Below are positions 45,838 to 57,309 of a stretch of 64,000 bases of DNA, in pieces. The notes below the pieces were generated by a model. The model was not told the origin of the DNA. It did no database searches and saw nothing but the letters and a program-made list of their open reading frames with translations. The DNA lies in contig OZ018324.1 in NCBI GenBank assembly GCA_963969495.1, forward strand, positions 50,424,361-50,488,360, written 5' to 3'. Within the stretch, counting starts at the first letter, position 1, and each line of letters starts with the position of its first letter. The DNA comes from Ceratothoa steindachneri (taxonomy: Eukaryota; Arthropoda; Malacostraca; Isopoda; Cymothoidae). Both the position numbers and the translations under genes were made by a program.

Positions 45838-46960
45838 AAGCTTCGTCAACAGATCCTTGAAAAACGCTTCTAGTGACCAATGTCGATGATGAAATATGTC
45901 TACCAAGTCTTCAATTCATTTTTATACGCTGCCCTCTATTCCGTGCGATTTTAGCTTAATTAAGGGTCATTTATATAGAATGTTATCGAAAGCATTTTTT
46001 AAATCGAGATAAAGTTTTAGTATAGTCAAACGTTATCATTTCACGAAAAAATCAAGCAAATAATTTAAACATTTATTTGCCTCTAGATGTTCCGATGCCA
46101 TATCTCTCACATTGGACTTTTAATAGTTTACGAACGACAGAAGTGAGGGAGATTGGCCGAAATTGTCAGGATCAGTCTCTGTGCATTTATTTTAATTATG
46201 GCTACATACATTTGCCCCTAGGAACTTGTTTGGAACTTTTGCCTCACTAGTAGACTTTTTTTTAAATTGTGCAGATGTTTTAAAAGTTTGCTTCTTAATT
46301 CTTTAAGGTAAATCGGATTGATTTATAGGGTACCCGTGCTATAGAATTTTTAATCTTCTTAATATAAATACTAATTTGCTTTACGGTTATGTCCATTATT
46401 GAAAGAGTAGTTTCTTCGACAAAAATGATTCAGTCTTGTATTGTAGGTAAGCAAGTTATTTGTATATTTCTCAGTAAAAATATTCGCTTAATGCTAATTT
46501 AATGTATTCACCACGTTGCCCGAATCATCACTAAGGATAAATTCGGCATCATTCAGGGACTAGTTGTACATTCTAATTTGCTTATAATTCTTTCTATATA
46601 AAATATAAACAATTCTTTTGTCTCGTGTTTGGACTTCGGTGATAGTTCTTTTTGTCTGTATTATTTTTCGTTTGAAAAGGGAAAGACGATAAAGGTATCG
46701 GTTTCGATTCTCGACACTATTGCTGAGTTTCGAAATTTTATATAATCAATTACGTTCCATTATGCAATCGTTAATATCAGAATCTATTGGCGGATCTAAT
46801 TTTATCATTTGTAATTTTTAGGTTACTATTGCGCTATTTCCTATTTTTTGGTGAAAAATGAACACTGAAAATTATTTTCACATTTCCTAGGCGTTTACAA
46901 CGTACATATAAAATTTCCTACTACTTTATAAGTCTTAAGCGAGAGTGAAAAAGATCAAAA
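45838..46960 (-). pseudogene. CR1-like LINE reverse transcriptase fragment
   Basis: Minus-strand scraps in the order of a CR1/pol-like RT: SDDSGNVVNTLN and ANIFTEKYTNNL (about 46545-46460), MDITVKQISIYIKKIKN (about 46390), YLKELRSKLLKHLHNLKKSL (about 46310-46250), TETDPDNFGQSPSLLSFVNY (about 46180-46120, matching NYRPISL), MASEHLEANKC, and LYLDLKNAFDNILYK with LIKLKSHGIEGSV-KWIE (46015-45905). The last is RT motif A (LDxxKAFD). Stops are frequent. The YADD box is not found; the fragment stops near 45838. Confidence 0.72.
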
Positions 46961-47689
46961 TTACAAGATTGATAAATCGAGATGAGAACTATCGTAAATA
47001 TATTTTAGGCACATTTAGACTTAATCAAATTATGCTACGATATATGTTCCCAATTGTTTCTTTAACGTGTATATTTTTTAATAATTAATTTCTCTTCATT
47101 TTTCAAAAAAAAGATCAGTTTAAAAAAAGTTGTGGTTGATCCATTTTGAACGTTCGTAGGATTTGTTTGTGTGGCCTAAGAAATGGCAGAGATATTAGCG
47201 CCGCTGTAACGGTAAGAACACCTTAATGCGTTAGCGATATCAGCCAGTACGCACCGATTTAGGACATCTATCTAGGTCGAATATGACGAAGAGTGTCAAG
47301 ATGAGTCTAGTGCTTCGTCCCTCATACTTCGCCACTCATTCAACAAAGACAGACTTTTCCCAATGCCCTCAATGAAGTAGTCTAGCAGTTGCTTGGACAA
47401 AATCTACCTTTAAACGAAATTCAAGCTACCATTGAGCGCCGGACTAGATTAACCATCTTAATCAGAATGGCCCCTTTCAAAAAATAAAGAAAAACCTACG
47501 GCTCCGTTACAGGAAAGAAAGTTAAACTTTCAGACTAATAGAACATGAATATTTCGTACAAACATGCTATGTCAGTTTCACCGATGACTTGGAAGTGTTT
47601 AAAGATGGCGGGCACAAAGACGCACGCTAACCACTAAATAAGGGGTTCCCGACGTCTTTAAGGATTAGGCGTCTCTACTTGACCCATTT
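46961..47689. other. No gene recognised
   Basis: AT-rich to 47160, then mixed composition without open frames. It could contain decayed upstream LINE sequence, but I cannot show it. Confidence 0.4.
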
Positions 47690-48190
47690 TAGAGTGACAG
47701 TGGCTTTTTTTTACTATTTTCTCTCCTCCTCCCAAGAGAGCTCCGAAGTCAGAAGGATCTGCCTCGGTATGGTCCTTCCTAAATGACGAAGGACTCACCC
47801 ATTATCTGAGCTACTCATCCCCCAGAAAGAGAGTTCCTAGTTTTCATTTTGTTTTCGTTTCCTGGAGGGGTTGGGGAGCGCCATCCCCTTGGGAGATATC
47901 TGGCTAGGACTGGAATCGGGTTTGTGGTTGATCCCGCCAAGCCATGATATCTCCCATGGGAGAACTCCACCTGAAGCAAGGCTGCCATAGTCCTCACGAT
48001 AAAATCCTCGTGGTGTCGGGGATCCCGTTTGGGAGAGATCCTTCCAAGCGCCGGTTCCCAATGGTATCCTGCGGGGCATTGGTACATCTGCCCCAAGAAA
48101 GAATATCAATCTCGGATCAAAGAATGAGTGCAGTCTCCAGAGGAGTCTGCCACCGAAAAAATCACCTCAGGTCATTCATTATGGCTTAGC
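47690..48190 (-). pseudogene. LINE ORF1 N-terminal / 5' UTR scrap
   Basis: Read on the minus strand, 47785-47705 (aaggaccataccgaggcaga...ggaggaggagagaaaatag) resembles the ORF1 N-terminal segment near 3510-3440 (aaggaccaggccgaagcgg...agggaggggagaaaagagc). Upstream minus-strand frames (48109-47815) are open but unrecognised. The relationship rests on one block of about 65 bp. Confidence 0.4.
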
Positions 48191-48199
48191 CCCGCCCCC

Positions 48200-48900
48200 C
48201 CCCTTTTCCGATAAGTGTTCCTAGGTCATCAGCCCACCCGGGAACCCTCAATCCGAGGTGTAATTTCCCATATTTAGTTAATGAAGGATGAAATTCGGCT
48301 TTCAATTTAACATAGAAAAAAAAGCGCTGATCATGCAATCATGGTGAAAATAATTTTAGTCAAAGATAACAAAATTTTAGAATCTTGTTTAGTATTAATT
48401 TGAACTAGAAGTTTGATAGTCATGATATTAATTTATTTTCTTGGGCAGAAACTACATTAGGATCTTTTGGCTCAGCCAAAATTGTCAAGCAGTCAACAAT
48501 AAGCATGTTCTACATTTCCAAGCAAAAGCCAGGACCACCACTATGCAAGGATATCCTTGAAAAGAACATTCTCTTGCTTGTTGTCTAATTGGGCTCTTAC
48601 CATTAAGCCTAGTTTAACTACATGAATTGAAGGATTTTCTTTCAAGGTAGTATAACTCTAATATTTTGCCACTCTTTCGATAGCTAATATCGGATAAAAA
48701 TAATTTATCATATTAATTATATGAATATTCGACTATAGCTAAATATTTTGCTATTTTTTTATAGCTAATCTCTGATTTAAATTATTATTCACCTTATTTG
48801 TATGAACATTAGACTATTTCTAGCCTAGGTAAAGACTTTAATATTTTTCCCATTGGTAATCTATTGTATTTGTTTTAATTGAAAAAAATATTAGAAGTCA
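48200..48900. other. No gene recognised
   Basis: AT-rich. A phrase of the form gctaatatttgactat...atagctaat recurs three times (48670-48860) with a spacing of about 75-85 bp, an imperfect short tandem repeat. No open frames of interest. Confidence 0.4.
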
Positions 48901-48904
48901 ACTC

Positions 48905-49225
48905 TGCTGTTAGGTGTCAAATAGACGCACCTTGGCTAACTCTCTTGCAACGACAACCAGCGGAAAGAAAAAACTTAAAAAAGACATGCAAGAAATACTG
49001 GCAGCAGTTGATCATATGTGTGTTACATGCGACATATTTATTAATTTTATATTGTCCTTCAGAAATATTAAGGTTTCAACGTTGCTAATAATGATTGATT
49101 CAGCATTCTTCCTTTCCATATAATTGTTGGATTTATAAATAATTTTGGCTTGGTGAAATTCGATTCTATGGTCATAATTTTGCTTATGGACGAAGAGGCT
49201 GGAGTAAAGTGAGCCTCTTAATATT
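48905..49225 (-). pseudogene. Penelope-like element fragment E (GIY-YIG C-terminal half)
   Basis: The minus strand from about 49220 reads LFVHKQNYDHRIEFHQAKII, then YKSNNYMERKNAESIII and, with a frame change, NISEGQYKINKYVA. This is very close to the intact copy at 10890-11414 (HMQKHDHRIDFNNAKIIYKS, NNYIERRIAESIII, NLSEGQYKFNKYI), so both belong to one subfamily. The catalytic Glu context (NAESI) is retained. The N-terminal half with GVY and YIG is absent because the fragment is cut near 49230, where an oppositely oriented Penelope fragment follows. Confidence 0.85.
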
Positions 49226-49269
49226 CAGAGAACTTATCGCCCTTCGAAACTTAGCGGGAGAATTAATTA

Positions 49270-50040
49270 TTGTTCACTTGGCTTAAACAATTATCCATGC
49301 AACCTTTAGCAATGGAAATAAGTATTAAAAAAAGTGTTTTCTCCTTCATCTTTTTAGGTGTACTTAGAATAGTCTCACTGGAATATTTAGATAAAAAAGT
49401 TGATAAGATATATAATATAGGCTTAAAATTGTGCTATCCTTTGTACTTCCTTGAAAATTGCTATAGTCTGCAATGTTCATTCAACACCGAAATTAACATT
49501 TTATCGTATTACTGCTAATAACACAAGATTTATAAACGAAAATTTATTCATTTTAACCAACAACAATTTTTTTTAATAAAATACCGTCTACTCAGGCCTC
49601 TGAATATAAGTTGTAAATATTCAAATATGAAACTACAATCAATCGAATCCTGGTTAAAATTTCTCCCCTGGCCGACAAGTCATTGTTATTCCATAGTTTG
49701 TCGCAATTGTAATAAATTCTACTACTCGTATGGGCAAACCGGGAAAGAATTACAAGCTTGTGTAAAAATACATCAAATTAATTTACGTAACCACAGCGAA
49801 CAATCTGGAAGAGTCCCAAATCAGCCATTAGATGCAGTGTTTACATTTCTAGAAATATTTTAGTGCATATCGATTAACACGTTTCCAAATTTCAATATAA
49901 GCTCTGGTTTGTTCACGCTAGACACGATCTTAATTCCTATAAAAAATCACAAATTAAGATTTTCCACGATTTTGATCCCACTAATTAGGGTTTGGTGAAA
50001 GGTAGTCTTTGGCAATAAAGACGAAAGCGCTCGGAATTGT
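49270..50040 (+). pseudogene. Penelope-like element fragment F (thumb + GIY-YIG)
   Basis: Frame 49270-49518 has FSFIFLGVLRIVSLEYLDKK and IGLKLCYPLYFLENCY, the same thumb motif as LRALRVVSPEYMDSE...GHKLCYSYPFLLN of fragment A. Frame 49627-49863 has CYSIVCRNCNKFYYSYGQTG, then KELQACVKIHQINLRNH, a GIY-YIG core in which GVY has become CYS and YIG reads YYSYG. A stop follows at 49861. About 180 bp of 3' sequence then leads straight into the (TA)n array at 50042. Confidence 0.82.
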
Positions 50041-50041
50041 A

Positions 50042-50283
<242 letters not shown>

Positions 50284-51806
50284 CCAGTGTATTATGTCAA
50301 TTTTTACTTACATTTATGGATATGTGGAATTTTCTGAGAGTAGTTCTATATAGTAGGTAGCACACTAAAAAGTAGCCCAGATTCCATTGCATAGCGTAAA
50401 TACGGATCAATACAGAATAAACACAAATTAATAAAAGTAGCAACTTGCAGCAGTACTACACAGATGTGCATGTCTAAACACGTTTACACCCCTACTATGC
50501 TACAGAACTCGTGCTACGTTTTCATGTACTACCTTTGACATTATATTAAAAAAAAAGGATGTTCATTCAACACCAAAATTAACATTTTCCGATGACATCA
50601 AAACTGCGCAATCAATTCACAGCTCGAGGTTCCCTGAAAAAATGCCAATAAATTAAAGATACCTCGTTTATTGTGGCCCAAATTACTACTGACGTAGGAT
50701 CTGTAGGGATAGGAACAGCCGAACGGTCTCGCTCAGAGCAAAATCGATACACAGCCACAAGCAACCAACTCTGACCCACAACTGACAGAATACCGACGTC
50801 TATGGTATTTGTGAAGAGACGGAGGACACGGGGAAAGATAAGAGTGACTCAAATGTAGAAATCCTGATCATTTTGGCAGCGAGTAGGGAGGGGGGGAGGG
50901 GGGGGGAGGACAACAATAACATAAAATCTTCCATCTTATAATTATTCGAAAAAAAATGTCTCATGAGGTCGCCGCGCATGGCGGGTAACTTTAAGGATGA
51001 AGGCAGAGGCTCTCTCGTCCAAAAACCATTCGGAGTTAAAGAAATGAAAAGGGAGCACTCCTTATAGTACAGAAGCTTTTAAGTCTAAAAGTGAAGGGGT
51101 AAGAAGCAGGGACTAAATTCTTTGATCAGGAAAGGAATGAATATCCTTTAGTGGCGTGACATGGAACATCACGCTATGATTCCTTTCTCTGGAGAGGACA
51201 CTTGTCTATATAGACCTCGCCCAATAAATACTCTTTCATGTCATCCATTCCGAAATCCCGTCTTCACACGCACCATCTCCCATACAAACATATTTCCCTA
51301 CTCGCTCTGTATTTTCTTACTACTCTCATACTTGAACACCTCCTATTTTTTACAATTAAATTCTTTTCTCTGGTTTTCAATTTTCCACATTTCGCTACCA
51401 ATAAATTGAAAATTGCCTTCACACCTCCATTCATCACATTCATACTCAATCGATATTCTCTCGCTCATCTTAATATCCCGAAAGGTGTGTCAGATGTAAC
51501 CATGCTTCAGGTGTCATTTGGAAGAGTGCTTGTCCTCTCTATCCCTACCCACGCTGAAAAAGTATCCGTGCGTATATATTTTGCACAAATTTTCACTTCC
51601 TCCATCATCTGCAATGCTCCTTAAGCATTGCAGAACGTCTATTGGAACTCGACGTCTAAGACGAGCGAAAATAAGCTCTTTTGTTGTCTCTATCTGATAA
51701 ACTACATTGTTTAATCGGCCTATCCTTCGAGGAGGAAGGGTAAAGCCAGAAGGCGCTGTAAGTGTGGTTCTGCTTAAAGGAAATGGACATAAGAGAGAAC
51801 TTAGAG
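50284..51806. other. No gene recognised; short Penelope-related repeat
   Basis: 50561-50588 repeats 49475-49502 (gttcattcaacaccaaaatt...) with one mismatch in 28, so Penelope fragment F sequence recurs here. A G-rich run lies at 50885-50910. The overlapping open frames at 51161-51624 are unrecognised. Confidence 0.45.
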
Positions 51807-52150
51807 TCAGGGAGGTGGTGTGGTCGACAAGCTGTCCTTTACTAGTTTGTATCCCTTAGGCCTTTCTTCTGTGGGTCTAAATAGTTCCATCTCCCCCCTC
51901 GTCTTCTTTAATTCTGCTTTTATATCCACTAATTCCAGCGTTCTTCGGCGGAGTGGTAGGCTACGGAGTTTCGTTTTGGGGATGTCATTATCATCAGCGG
52001 TTGCCAATGATATCTTAATCCTATCGACCTTGTCGTCTATATTTTACAGCGTAGCTGACATAAAGGTCGTTTTCACTAAGCCTTTAAAGTTCTTCTCTTT
52101 TGGTCCAGATGGCTATTTTGTAGTTTTTCTGGTTTTGTGCTCTTCACCCG
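51807..52150 (-). CDS. Unrecognised charged open frame
   Basis: The minus strand, from about 52150 to the stop near 51807, reads EEHKTRKTTK, a stop, PSGPKEKNFKGLVKTT, then a frame that includes DKVDRIKISLATADDNDIPK, SLPLRRRTLELVDIKAELKK and TRGEMELFRPTEERPKGYKL. The composition (alternating Lys/Glu, LELVDIKAELKK predicted helical) looks more like real protein than the plus-strand frame 51820-52305, which is Ser/Phe/Leu-rich. It could be an ORF1 of an unidentified element or a dead host exon. I do not recognise it. Confidence 0.25.
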
Positions 52151-52690
52151 AAGCAGATTTGCGGAGCAGCAGACAGAATACTGGTTGCAGACTCAGCTTA
52201 TATACTTTTTTCACATTCATGCTCTTGTATTTGGTATTTCATCTGCAATTCATTGTAGCGTACCAAGAATTGCAAACGAGCGGTTTAAAAACTTTGCTTG
52301 AATGAGTTTTGTTGAGACTCAGGATGATGCACTCGATTTGACGCTCGCCAACAGTGCTCTGGAGACAAAAGAAGCCGTTCGCAACTCGCCTCACGCTACT
52401 TTTTCTTTATTTTTTTATCACCCCCTTTCCTATGCCCATCTATCTATATAATTAAATTTTGAAAAGAATACGCCCCTGGCACAAAAGACAAATTTGAAGT
52501 TCCCAACTTTTGTTCGAGTTCAGAGAGCGTGCGATCTCACTGCCTTTGTATCTATGTTCACTTAAGAAGTGTCTGTTGCGCTTTGTTGTGTTTCCCAAAT
52601 GCAAGTATATGTGGTTATTCAGCGAACCAATAATAATACTAATAATAATAATAGATTTATATCCAACAGACTTCGCTTCATAATACGAGG
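52151..52690. other. No gene recognised
   Basis: Mixed composition; an (AAT)n-like run at 52627-52652 is the only repeat. No element ends were seen. Confidence 0.4.
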
Positions 52691-52694
52691 GGCA

Positions 52695-53187
52695 GGCAAT
52701 AAGTTTTGCAATTCGGATATAAGGAAACGAGATATGGGGACAAGTGTTTTATTATTTTTCAATATAACTAGCCTCGACTTCAATGCACTTGCGCCACTTG
52801 TCCCTGAGGCTTCGAATTCCCGACAACCAGAAATCTCCCGACTGCTGTTCAATCAACTCCTGGACGGCGAGTTGGACATCTTCATCGTCCCCAAACGATG
52901 AAGGACGTATGGCCTTCCATTGCATACTTCATCTATCTAGGGCTTGATAACAGTTTTGGGCACCTCAATGTATCCAACATCATTAATTCTACGACACTGT
53001 GGAAAAAGTGGGGTAGTATGACATGACCTTCGATATTCATCACTCCTAAAACCATTACAGTTGCTGGAAATTTGGTGTACATCACTCTGAGTATATCAGA
53101 AACAACTGAACATAACCACGTGTCATTTCTTCTGTTAGGCTTTGGAGCCTGGTCAAAGTTTTTTTCGTTAGAGAAAAACCAAAGCAT
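52695..53187 (-). pseudogene. Mariner-like transposase, internally deleted
   Basis: Frame 53187-52933 reads LWFFSNEKNFDQAPKPNRRN, DTWLC, then MYTKFPATVMVLGVMNIEG and HVILPHFF. This is the catalytic strand region of maT/mariner-type transposases (normally FSDEKxF...TKxPxxVMVLGVxSxEG), with the catalytic Asp changed to Asn. After a deletion the C-terminal end (about 52910-52760) reads DEDVQLAVQELIEQQSGDFW and LSGIRSLRDKWRKCIEVE, the usual mariner terminus (FxxGIxxLxxRWxKCI). The middle, with the other two acidic residues, is missing. Two different elements cannot be excluded. Confidence 0.82.
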
Positions 53188-53955
53188 ACTAAATCACTAC
53201 GCTTTGCATGTATAGCAACTATGTCTTTTAATTTCTTGAGTTATTAAATTATTTCAAAATGGTTTTCTGTTAAATAAATGATATTTTAATTAATCTGAAG
53301 GTGTAATAAACTGGTAACGAAATGTCCTCATATATCCCTCGCACCCTATATATTTCAAGTATCCCTTTATCGGCCGAGCATCATTCATTCTTCCAAACCA
53401 CCAGTCACACAGATTGTCTTGTTCATTTTCACTCGAAGCTCAAACGGCACCAGAGCAAGAATTTTAAATTATTTCTCATTCATATATATCATAATTTTGT
53501 TATTTTCATCCAACTGCTCCTAAAAGCTCATTGATGGGGATTTAACCAATGAAGGAAATAAATAATTATTTACAATATTATTTAGTTGATTATTCGTCCA
53601 GTATTTCAATTAGTTTGTGGATAGACGAGTGTAAGAAAAAGAGAGATGAAAAAATAACGGTAATAGCCTGCAGCGAGTTGCCAAAAGCTTCCTGCGTCTC
53701 CAGAACACCGCATCGAATGCGCCATCCTGAGTCTCAGAAAGTCTCATTCTAGCAAAGCTATTAACCTGCCCACTTCCGCCTTTCGACACACTACACAGAG
53801 CGCTCCTAAAAGCGGATCCTACTTCGAAGAAATGAAGACGACGAACGCCCCTTGTAAACGTTATCCAAGTCATAACCCTCCACCACAGAGTCTGAGCAAC
53901 ATTGTAGATAGAGAGGTGTAGAAAAGTGGGTCATGCAAAAACAAGGGCTACTGGC
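53188..53955. other. Unassigned; holds half of a duplicated segment
   Basis: 53655-53800 resembles 54378-54510 (aaaagcttcctgcgtctccagaac / acagctttctgcgttgccggagcac; later ctagcaaagctattaacctgccc / caagcaaagcttttaaaacgccc). The MITE at 53960-54340 lies between these copies. No gene seen. Confidence 0.5.
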
Positions 53956-53959
53956 CAAA

Positions 53960-54340
53960 GTCGCGTGCTCTCACTTATTCTGATTCATAACCTTACTACC
54001 TTCAAAACTTTCAATAATTCCCAGGCTAACCTTGAAGGACCTTGATAATTATATCATTCGAAAGAGAATGTAAAACAACATAAGGGTTTCAAATTACGTT
54101 AGAATCGGCCGAATCGTTATGATGTTATTGCTAAAACAAAATAATTCTCTGGCTAACTTTGAGAAGACCTTGGCAATTATATTATTCGAAAGAGAATTTA
54201 AAACAATATTAGGGTTTCAAATTTGGTTAGGATCGGCCAAATAGTTACAATGTTATTACCAAAACAAAAACAAAACAACACGGAGACCGACCGACCGACA
54301 TAGTGAGATATAGAGTCGTATGCGAATAAGCGCACGCGAC
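53960..54340. mobile_element. MITE with internal minisatellite, copy 2 (2 units)
   Basis: It begins gtcgcgtgctctcac and ends cgcacgcgac, with two internal units of about 125 bp instead of the three in 25237-25718. Left and right subterminal parts also match that copy (ttattctgattcataacctta; gaccgaccgacatagtgaga). The copy-number difference shows that the internal array changes in length. Confidence 0.82.
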
Positions 54341-54844
54341 TAAAATAAAGAACGAAAGTAGCGTGGGGATAGTTGAGAACAGCTTTCTGCGTTGCCGGAG
54401 CACCGTTGAAAGCAGCTTATCGATTGCACTAACATGACTGCAAAAGACCTCGTTCAAGCAAAGCTTTTAAAACGCCCGCTCGCTCTTCTCTGCACACTAT
54501 AAGTTTCACTCACCATTTTCGTTCGTTAATTCACCCATTTTGTTTAACTGTCACTTACTTAAAATATCAATTTGTTATATCCTTAAGATAAGATTCCAGT
54601 TATTACATTTGGTGAAATTTAAATATCTTATAATCTCGAATACTTTCATCATACTCCGTTATACATACCACTTTTCGTTCATGCTACGGATTCTCACGTT
54701 GAAATTATTCAGTAAAATTATTTATTTTTTATATTTGTTATTTTTCTTAATGCCTCGCTAACATTATTATAAAGAGGTATAGTTTCTAAACAGAAATATA
54801 CCCCGCTATAACTTCATGAACACTTGGTGTTGACCAACCTTTAT
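54341..54844. other. Unassigned; second half of a duplicated segment
   Basis: 54378-54510 is the counterpart of 53655-53800. The rest is AT-rich with a Leu/Phe-rich open frame (54540-54761) of no recognisable kind. Confidence 0.4.
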
Positions 54845-55300
54845 AAAAATTTGAGGTAGAGGCTGTTTATTCGGCACGATATCGAGTCTGGTAGCTGAAA
54901 TTTGTTGGGAATTCCTGTTCAATGAGATCTAGAATTCCTCTTGTTGAGTAGTATTTCAAACTTTCGACTGGCTGCGTTCATTAGTTTTGTATAGCCTGAG
55001 ATACACGTCCTGGCTTCAAGGTCACCAATAAAGACGGTATGGTTGTTCGAGCCAAACACTCTCATGAAATTGCGGAGGTAAATTGCCTCTGATTGGTAGT
55101 TGGTAGCCAGTCATCTGGTTGATGTCTCTCACACCCGTTTATATTTTTATAGCAAAGTAAAGTTCGTCGAGGTCTGTGCGCCCATTATAATTTATCGTTA
55201 TCTTCAGAGCAATAGCAGCACCGTCGTATGAAATCAGTGTATTTTCAATATAACATCGCAATTGAACATCTTGATGGCTTTAGTCTACGGCTTAACATAA
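54845..55300 (-). pseudogene. Jockey-like LINE endonuclease scrap
   Basis: Minus-strand frames give ENTLISYDGAAIALKITINY (about 55235-55175) and then RVFGSNNHTVFIGDLEARTC, ISGYTKLMNAASRKFEILLN (about 55075-54955). They match FEGATIAIIRNITF and RNVFVEGDLNARLGASGYTR of the intact endonuclease in LINE E. The catalytic GDLN is GDLE here. It is the same family as LINEs D, E and F, isolated and dead. Confidence 0.72.
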
Positions 55301-57140
55301 CACACCTAAGGATCTTTCCTATAGCCGTTGTATAAGGATCACCTAAACTCAGCCCATTTGTATACTTTATGTATTTATACTCTGAATCAGAATGTACTAT
55401 TTTGTTTAGCTAATCAGAAACTTTCTAGGTTTCACTTTGTATTTAGATCTTCCATCATATAAAGCCACACCATTGTGCTTTTGTTATCGTTCTTCATGGA
55501 CTGAAGATGGAAGTCAGTAATTTCTAAAACTAGTATCCTGAAGGAGGTTTTGCAGAACAACTAAGGCTCATTTTTTTCATTTACAAGCTCAATGTTCATT
55601 GAAAGACTTTAGTTGAGATTTTACCATACAACACTTGAAACAGCTACTCATGATTTGAGAGTAAGAAGGTATGTCACAGAACGAGATTTGTATTTTATTT
55701 AAAAAAAATTTTTGCGCTCATCTGGCTACTGACTACTAGGGTATAAGGTGTGGTGCTAATTGCAATTTGGAGTAGAGCCAACCAGGAACCTCACAAATGA
55801 GGACCCCGTTGGCTATATTAAATCTTGAAGTTGGGCACACATATACAACATTGAAATAATATGCCATCTTGTAACAATTAATTAATGTAAAACAAAGCAA
55901 ATGCTTGTAAATAATGTTAAATCGCAATTTTATAATCTATGTATCAATGCAAAGTAGAATATTTTGTAATAATGCAAGTGAAATCATTGTGTTCAAATGA
56001 AAATATACAAACATACACACATTAGGAAACAGGTGCGAGCTCACGGTCTGGTCGCAGAGATAACAAGGACAGTGGAAACAGCTGTGCATACATGGGACGG
56101 AATTTGATAGAGAGGAAGCCCCACCCGCCAGCCTTGGCGTGAACCCGTGAAATACGAAATCAATCTTGCAACGGAGGCGGATTGATAAAGCCCGGTCAGG
56201 TTTCCAAATTCAAACACTCTATTGGTGCACACGTGCCTACACTGAATATACACACAGCCTCTGATCGAATAAGCTTCGCCCAGCGGTCGGATCGAAGAAT
56301 ACACGCACATACCCTTTGATCAGATAAGCTCCGTCCCACGCTCGGATTGAAAAAGCGGAGCCACACCCCTAAATTTGCGTTAGAATAAATAGGCTTTCAA
56401 AACATACAAAGAGGATCAGTATTATCAGTATCATAATTAAGTCAACCGCCAAGAGTCAGACGGTACCATAATTCACGGTCCGCCCGCTCACAGTCTGACA
56501 GAGAAACAGAAATACAAGTAACACTGAGTTTATTAACACTGATAGCTAGTCATAAGGACGTGAGCACACAAATGAGTCCGAAACTCAGGGATATCACTTG
56601 CCCAAACTGAGGTAGCACTAAGCCAAGATTAAAAGCCTACAAAACCGCCATTTTTCTTCCGATTTTCTTCTTCCGCCAAGTAGTCTATCGGTTACCGTAA
56701 CCCAGCCGACAAGTGGATAACAAATTGGACATTTCAAGTCAAATTAGATTCTACAGTACCGCCACCTGAGCCTCGCTTACCAATAAATTGCCGTACCCCG
56801 TTTACCCATACACAGGCCACCTTTACTACCATAAAGGTATTATTACTCGCCGTAATCATCCTATAGCCTAATACGTAGCTAAGTTTTAAAAAACGAGCAA
56901 AGGACACCTCCAAATAAACAAATCCGAAACAAACAAACAAATAAATAAACAAAAAGCAAAAATGCAAGAAGGAAGTATACTCCAACATCGAGGAAGGCTA
57001 GTCTCCTCCAAGAAGTCAAATAGTCCACAAGTCTGTATGCACGAACCCATCTCGAGTACAAGGGAAAAGCGGTAGCGGCACCGCTTGTCTCGGTACCCGG
57101 AGAGGTAACACGTACGAAGAGCATTCAAAAAGAATGTGTT
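55301..57140. other. No gene recognised; small tandem duplication
   Basis: At 56250-56360 two units of about 55 bp, cagcctctgatcgaataagc and taccctttgatcagataagc, each continue to a tcggat(c/t)gaa end: an imperfect tandem duplication. Minus-strand open frames at 56041-57158 are unrecognised. The remainder is AT-rich. Confidence 0.4.
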
Positions 57141-57145
57141 AAACA

Positions 57146-57212
57146 GTCTGGGGTACAACCCAGTCGTCTTACAAAGGCACAGGCGAGCGCTCTATCAAAT
57201 AGCCGTGCATCC
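57146..57212 (-). repeat. tRNA-derived SINE head or tRNA pseudogene
   Basis: The minus strand reads gatgcacggctatttgatag...agcgctcgcctgtgcctttg...taagacgactgggttgtaccccagac. The A-box region (ggctatttgatagagcg) and a T-arm with stem CTGGG/CCCAG and loop ttgtacc (B-box GGTTGTACCCC) are in place at tRNA spacing. The acceptor arms do not pair, so it is not a functional tRNA. A SINE head or a decayed tRNA fits. Confidence 0.5.
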
Positions 57213-57309
57213 CACTAGTGTGCCCAATAGACGCCAGAAAGCAGCCTGAAATATCCGAGTCATTGGGGGTGGGGGACATCAGGTGAACAGTCGCGGCGCT
57301 ATGGCACGC

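Noticed and set aside
51820..52305. 161-residue plus-strand frame resembling a membrane protein
   Set aside because: Ser/Leu/Phe-rich antisense of a more protein-like minus-strand frame; no conserved motif.
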